Assembly (NCBI GenBank): GCA_002811645.1 | Contig: PDIP01000147.1 | Location: 8,435 to 30,642 of the forward strand | DNA: 22,208 bases | Direction: 5' to 3' | DNA from: Corallochytrium limacisporum | Taxonomy: Eukaryota > Opisthokonta | Shown: piece after piece, positions 19,101 to 22,208 of the stretch | Numbering within the stretch: position 1 is the first letter of the stretch | How the letters are laid out: the number at the start of each line of letters is the position of its first letter | Notes under the pieces: model-generated | The model's input: the letters and a program-made list of their open reading frames with translations, nothing else | Told to the model about the DNA's origin: nothing | Databases searched by the model: none | Position numbers and translations under genes: made by a program

Positions 19101-19618
19101 TGGCGGTCGGCGCTGCCCTGAAGAGTTACCTGCGGTCCATTCCGGACTCGCTCTTCAACACGGTCAACTACCGCAAATTTATCGACACCAACGCCATTGC
19201 AGGTGATGATCAGCGCGTTGTGGAACTCAGCAACTTGCTGGCCAAGTTGCCGGATGAGAATCGCCTGCTCATTCGCTTGATTGTTCACGTTCTGAAGCAT
19301 GTCGCTGCCAAGCACGAGTCAAACTTGATGGATGCCAGCAACTTGGGTATTTGCGTCGGACCGTCTATGATTTGGTCCCAAGACGCTATGGATATGGCCC
19401 GCAATGACGTTGCTCCGTTGATTGAATTCATGATTGACTGTGCTGACCAACTTTTCCCGGACTTCACACGCGAGGAGCTCATCCTTGTTGGAGAACCCGA
19501 GACGGACCCCGAATCAGACGCAACCAACACCACGGCCGGAGTCGAGGTCAAGGGGGAGGACGCCCCCAACCAGGTCGGCACCCCACTGATTGAGATCCCG
19601 GAGGATGCTGAGTTCTGA
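16169..19618 (+). CDS. RBD-DH-PH-RA-RhoGAP multidomain Rho GTPase regulator
   Basis: A 1149-residue protein from the first in-frame ATG (16169). The frame stays open upstream to 15992 but without an ATG, and that stretch reads like leader sequence. Seen in order: a proline run at 15-20; a Raf-RBD-like ubiquitin fold at about 58-130 (VRLRLP at its start, IHGKELLV near its end); a second ubiquitin-like stretch at about 147-210; a DH domain at about 262-450 (LQELIETERSYL = CR1, LLLMPIQRVPRYSLML = CR3); a PH domain at about 561-669 ending with the C-terminal-helix Trp in KQIWVAKL; an RA-like domain at about 678-759 (VKVFGDLLIPP...DDLI...CLWAM...ECPLL); and RhoGAP at about 914-1096. The RhoGAP keeps the arginine finger (R948 in GVFRR), the K-x2-L-R helix near 985-989 and the conserved Asn (N1058 in ASNLGICVGPS). 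By family knowledge the DH domain loads Rho/Rac with GTP while the RhoGAP stimulates hydrolysis; RBD/RA modules bind Ras-family GTPases. It probably acts in actin or polarity control at membranes. Target GTPases are unknown. No intron. Confidence 0.93.
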   Translation: MAPKPQRRATLKGAPPPPPPLEEPGSQPFLPPRASVNGSATDSESLRSNSEETVREQKRCVVRLRLPAGTSAFAATAEKTIYHTLRDQLKSKMVDIATHGIYHADTYKPVELLKTMESIHGKELLVCPLGGLFLINISLGRQIRKTCLLDGTAPELYLKVSQLTGMPVSDLDLQFSDGSKPVKLDSSLEKYAKKPKDDARLIKVKVLLKKQDEELLSEERDSFGQLVTAFHKGVSRAGSEEELDFMDFLADTDLRQPPKIKRLHVLQELIETERSYLNSVRQCMEFYMRPMVAQKVITKAQSNSLFSNMEALLGINEALLRDILSRVPESNLGDTQIGDLFLAFAPYLKMYKVYFSTHAEAQNQLAGMVSMNDQLAQFLKERGTFGVPTMDSLLLMPIQRVPRYSLMLQQMLRATGEDHADLHALEAAVTEIGGLTKDLNESVKKIENQVKLMEIERGFPSDVLSLLDTMNVGTVRVYNNRRSTMTPNDSLSSADLAELVNGKRGQSPSLKRRLFGGGNSATNGTRSSGRGSVHSGMGVVEEGQVNGQQRIMRNIGNPFDVNEASRWFVIEGPAMEAVTGDFKQRQRHLFLFSDLLVVANRKGQLANGKPSYRLQSWMPLHELWVADEAVQLDQKSLVVGWPGSEFTFTFENKTEKQIWVAKLKEWVTKAKGDNYTKGLVKVFGDLLIPPNLLGKGDMVDNMSSCDDLIKKVAPKLLGKKTGVDFKSYCLWAMIPGPQSKLKRLNNYECPLLLTQFWERLHSEMVSLSGDALLDPALVPTPGAATDTATRKRAVLYLRHVADVRDVDPENVRAAAMQNPDDIIAAIGESAAADRVNNATKSGAELGGSLKVGNKGSQQVPSGPATVGRGGTIRGKLANLFVKDSSNSTADPSKLLRGNSSLLEAEEASDGLFGLPLPKVCVDGKPPKPIYDMLDTLWDNAPGCQGVFRRSANARVVRELSEKMDAGETEISFRDENVLAVGAALKSYLRSIPDSLFNTVNYRKFIDTNAIAGDDQRVVELSNLLAKLPDENRLLIRLIVHVLKHVAAKHESNLMDASNLGICVGPSMIWSQDAMDMARNDVAPLIEFMIDCADQLFPDFTREELILVGEPETDPESDATNTTAGVEVKGEDAPNQVGTPLIEIPEDAEF

Positions 19619-19758
19619 ATCGACAAGAGCAGAAAGAGACAGCCACGCAGTCCATAAAGAGTAGAGTGCACGATAAATCTGAGATCCCCTTCTCTTTCAA
19701 AGGTCCAACTACAAAAGGCCAACTGTTGGAACCTTTGCTTTGTGTTCTGAAAATTGTA

Positions 19759-19764
19759 AATAAA
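19759..19764 (+). terminator. AATAAA polyadenylation signal
   Basis: An exact AATAAA lies 141 bp downstream of the Rho-regulator stop codon. It is followed by an A/T-rich (TAA)n stretch and then by GT-rich DNA, the expected order of signal and downstream GT-rich element. The GT-rich element here could be the 7-bp satellite itself. Confidence 0.6.
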
Positions 19765-19846
19765 ACTTAATAATAATAATGCAATGTTGTGCGCTGTGTA
19801 TGACGTTCCCATTGCCATGCAAAAGAACCCCGCTTTGCGTCCTGTG

Positions 19847-19930
19847 TGTGTTGTGTGTTGTGTGTTGTGTGTTGTGTGTTGTGTGTTGTGTGTTGTGTGT
19901 TGTGTGTTGTGTGTTGTGTGTTGTGTGTTG
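19847..19930. repeat. 7-bp satellite TGTGTTG, 12 copies
   Basis: Twelve exact head-to-tail copies of TGTGTTG span 84 bp and are followed by a (TG)n run to about 19942. The array lies about 80 bp downstream of the AATAAA of the Rho-regulator gene. The unit does not match common telomere repeats. Confidence 0.95.
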
Positions 19931-20390
19931 TGTGTGTGTGTGCTTGTTCTGCAAAGTTTGGCAAATGACAGGACAATGAACCGAATACCTGAGCACATTG
20001 GAATCTGACACCTTCACGAATTTGACCATGCTAGAATCATGCTCCCGCTCTGTGTTCGAAGGGATCATGCTCTGATGCACGCATATACTTTCCGAGCAAT
20101 TGCAAGAAAGTGCAACAACAAGAAATGCACAGAGATGGAGAAAGTTTGATTTGATGTATGTGGTATAGCGGCATACCGCGTACTTCCTTGTTCGTTGTTG
20201 TCAGAAGTCAAGGATGAGTACCGTAACATGCCACACAAGCATACACGACCAAACAAAATCCCGTTATCCCAGTTTCAAGATCCGCTCACAGTCCGAGTGT
20301 GCGTGTTCCATGGTCTCGTGAACTGTGCCTCTTTCCCGGCTCCCGTCAAGGTGTGTTGTGTTTGTGATCATGCTCAAGGATGAAATACTC

Positions 20391-20417
20391 ATGATGATGA
20401 TGATGATGATGATGATG
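20391..20417. repeat. (ATG)9 microsatellite
   Basis: Nine exact ATG units about 85 bp beyond the TIM17 stop codon, probably within or just past its 3' untranslated region. No long frame begins from these ATGs. Confidence 0.9.
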
Positions 20418-20500
20418 TGTGAGATGTTGCTAATCCTCCCGTAAGCTGAATGTTACCGTTCGGAAGCTTGATAAAAGAACGCTATACCCAAGCCCGAACT

Positions 20501-20974
20501 TCACTGCTTCTGAGGCACAGGCGCCTCGGGAATCTCAGGCAGCTGCGGCTGGTACTGTGCAGCCGTCATGCGAGTCACCGCAATACCGATACCCTCAATA
20601 AGAGCCAGCAGAATACCCCCGATCGCAGCGCTCTTCAGGGAGGCGCTCACACCGGAGCGGGCAGCCAGCACACCACCGGTGGCTGCACCACTCATGATTG
20701 AGTTCCAGGGGTCCTCAGTGCGACGGACCGCAGCGAAAGTGCAGTCAAATGTCGAGAACAGACCGCCCCAGGCGGCAAAGTTCCCTCCGAGAACCGGACC
20801 ACGGGCCTTGGCGGCAGACAGAGCACCGCGCAGGGCCTGACCCTTGGGGCTGTGGCGGAAACCCTTGTAGAAATGGACCATTGAGCCACCAATGGCACCC
20901 AGGCTAAAGGCACCACCCAGATCATCGAGGATGCGGTATGGGCAAGGGTCGCGGGCGTGCTCAACTTCGCTCAT
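20501..20974 (-). CDS. TIM17: mitochondrial import translocase subunit TIM17
   Basis: A 157-residue member of the Tim17/Tim22/Tim23 family, close to the usual TIM17 length. It is the core of the TIM23 complex in the mitochondrial inner membrane, which moves presequence proteins into the matrix or inner membrane. The signature is nearly complete: DPCPYRI at 9-15, [11 protein letters not shown] at 20-30, GFRHSPKG at 38-45, [22 protein letters not shown] at 57-78, EDPWN at 87-91, SGAATGG at 95-101 and IEGIG at 126-130. C11 and C78 correspond to the yeast Tim17 disulfide pair. D18, D77 and E127 correspond to its acidic cavity residues. Four transmembrane segments are expected; the tail is proline-rich ([10 protein letters not shown]), as in fungal Tim17. 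The start is the only sensible ATG and the stop is TGA. No intron. It converges on the Rho-regulator gene. Confidence 0.98.
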   Translation of the reverse strand: MSEVEHARDPCPYRILDDLGGAFSLGAIGGSMVHFYKGFRHSPKGQALRGALSAAKARGPVLGGNFAAWGGLFSTFDCTFAAVRRTEDPWNSIMSGAATGGVLAARSGVSASLKSAAIGGILLALIEGIGIAVTRMTAAQYQPQLPEIPEAPVPQKQ

Positions 20975-21490
20975 GGTTGCGTAATTCGAATGGTAGGTTT
21001 AAACTCTTGGGTTGGTGATATGTACAAAAGTTAGAGGATGTGTTTCGTGGTGAGCCTATGACTAACAAGATTTCTTTAACTTTGCGCGTTGGAACTTTAG
21101 AACCCGTCCGTCGTCGCAATAAAAGAAATTGACGTGGGAGTAGACCCGTTCGCTAGCAAATGACGGAAGTGGTCCGAGAATTTGATAATTTGCGAAAGGC
21201 ATACGGTTGCTCAAGTAAGTATGCTTGTCAGTCACAAATAGCCAACGGCTATTCAAAAAAAAAACTAGCACAGATCTGTGTGACATTGGTCCCTGCGGAA
21301 AGCAGTACACCGGACACATGTAAAAATTGCAAAATGTCAGCCGAAAAAGACAATCAAGAACAAGGAAGGTTCCGAACACCAAACTTCACAAGACCCCAAA
21401 GGCTCCGCCAAAGACTCGCCCGGCAAAACCCCCACTACCGGGCCCAGCTTCGCCATTCCCGGACACTTGTGTCTTTACCCACACGCTCGC

Positions 21491-21531
21491 CTGCGTGTGC
21501 GTTGTGCGTTGTGCGTGTGCGTGTGCGTGCG
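21491..21531. repeat. (GTGC)n-like imperfect repeat
   Basis: Alternating GTGC and GTTGTGC units make a G/T/C-rich imperfect tandem stretch of about 40 bp with purine-pyrimidine alternation. Confidence 0.7.
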
Positions 21532-22056
21532 AGATGCCACACCGCTCCCGACTCTGCCGCTTGCTGCTGCTGCCGCCTCACCTTCCCCCGTCGTCGTCCG
21601 TTTTTAGTTTTTTCTTTAATTTTTTTGCTGGGGACCGGTGGTGCCAAGCCAGGCCAAGCCACACAGTCTCAGCAGCCAACGGCGTGTGTAGCGTGTGCGT
21701 GTGTGTCTCCAGTCCTCTCCGCTAAAAACCCCCAGTGGTCCCCCCTCCCTCCCCCTGTGCCGAGTCCGCGGGTGTGTGTGTGAAGGTCAGCAAACGTCTC
21801 TTCCCGTCTCTCGGTCTCACTGTCTCTCTCTCTGTGTCTGTACGGCCCGGGAAGAAAAAGGCCCGTTCTTTTTCTCTTGCTCGGAGGGGGTTTGCTGTCA
21901 GCGGCGCCGGGCAAAAAAGAGAGGGCCACGGGCTCCCGGGAGGCTTCTTTTCCTTTTTTTCATTTGTTCCTTCCTTCCCGAAGGAATGGGTCCCGAGGGG
22001 CACCGGGCAAGAAAAGGGGGCCGTGTTTTTGGGCATTCATTGGGTATAGAGACAGA

Positions 22057-22102
22057 CAGAGAGAGAGAGTGTGTGGGACGCAGGGTGTGTGTGTGTGTGT
22101 GA
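22057..22102. repeat. (GA)n / (GT)n compound microsatellite
   Basis: A short GA run is followed by GTGTG and, after a few bases, a longer GT run at 22084-22102. It is the same class of compound repeat seen upstream of the other genes. Confidence 0.85.
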
Positions 22103-22208
22103 GTGGCAAAAATTCGGAAACAAGAATTTAACAAAAAATAACCGGCCAGCCACAAAGGAAGAAAAAAAGGGAGAGAAAAAAAAGGCGAATGAAATGAAAA
22201 GAAAAGAA

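Larger units (their letters stand above)
19619..20500. other. convergent 3' intergenic region
   Basis: This region lies between the stop codons of the Rho regulator and TIM17. It contains an AATAAA signal, a TAA repeat, a 7-bp satellite at 19847-19930 and an (ATG)9 run at 20391-20417. The remainder is unremarkable and has no open frame with protein-like composition. Confidence 0.6.
20975..22208. other. gene-free, low-complexity region upstream of TIM17
   Basis: The first 150-200 bp are AT-rich and free of repeats and should hold the TIM17 promoter and leader. From about 21,400 the plus strand is CT-rich and then G/A-rich, with a GTGC-type run at 21,491-21,531, CT tracts near 21,815-21,840, a GA run near 22,057-22,069 and a GT run at 22,084-22,102. 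Open frames here give repeat-driven peptides only. A possible splice donor near the start is discussed in the findings. Confidence 0.55.

Noticed and set aside
19847-19942. interstitial telomere array
   Set aside because: The TGTGTTG unit does not match TTAGGG, TTTAGGG or other common telomere units, lacks a run of three G, and lies between two ordinary genes.
19285-19998. 237-codon minus-strand frame with Thr-His-Asn-Gln repeats
   Set aside because: It reads the complement of the TGTGTTG satellite and the end of the RhoGAP gene and has no protein-like part of its own.

Overview
The window is nuclear DNA from a eukaryote. The gene set is eukaryotic throughout: an SHPRH-type SNF2/RING chromatin remodeler, an F-box/leucine-rich-repeat protein, a RhoGEF-PH-RhoGAP signalling protein and the mitochondrial import subunit TIM17. 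A small four-pass membrane protein completes the set. All five reading frames are uninterrupted, including frames of about 4.6, 3.5 and 1.8 kb, so the organism has few introns or none in these genes. A protein with both DH and RhoGAP domains is most familiar from Amoebozoa, fungi and unicellular relatives of animals. I infer a unicellular eukaryote from that broad group but cannot name a lineage.

Layout. Positions 1-3775 hold no convincing gene: they are pyrimidine/purine-skewed, rich in microsatellites, and lie upstream of a 149-residue membrane protein (3776-4225, +) that resembles the AWPM-19 family. That gene converges on the SHPRH-like gene (4650-9224, -) across 424 bp. The SHPRH-like gene diverges from an F-box/LRR gene (9906-11708, +) across 681 bp. 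A 4.5 kb gene-free stretch (11709-16168) follows, containing two long (GA)n tracts, G and C homopolymers and short dispersed C/G palindromes. It lies upstream of the RBD-DH-PH-RA-RhoGAP gene (16169-19618, +), which converges on TIM17 (20501-20974, -) across 882 bp. The rest (20975-22208) is again low-complexity DNA, upstream of TIM17.

The genes do not form a pathway. The SHPRH-like protein and the F-box protein both point to ubiquitin-dependent control and share a divergent promoter region, but no functional link can be claimed from position alone. The most interesting protein is the multidomain Rho regulator, which joins two or three ubiquitin-fold (Ras-binding-like) modules to a RhoGEF and a RhoGAP. 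The most interesting DNA structure is the low-complexity fraction: it lies mostly upstream of genes, is strand-asymmetric and includes related C-run/G-run palindromes. I saw no tRNA, rRNA, CRISPR array, transposase or viral gene, and nothing I can defend as a wholly new system.
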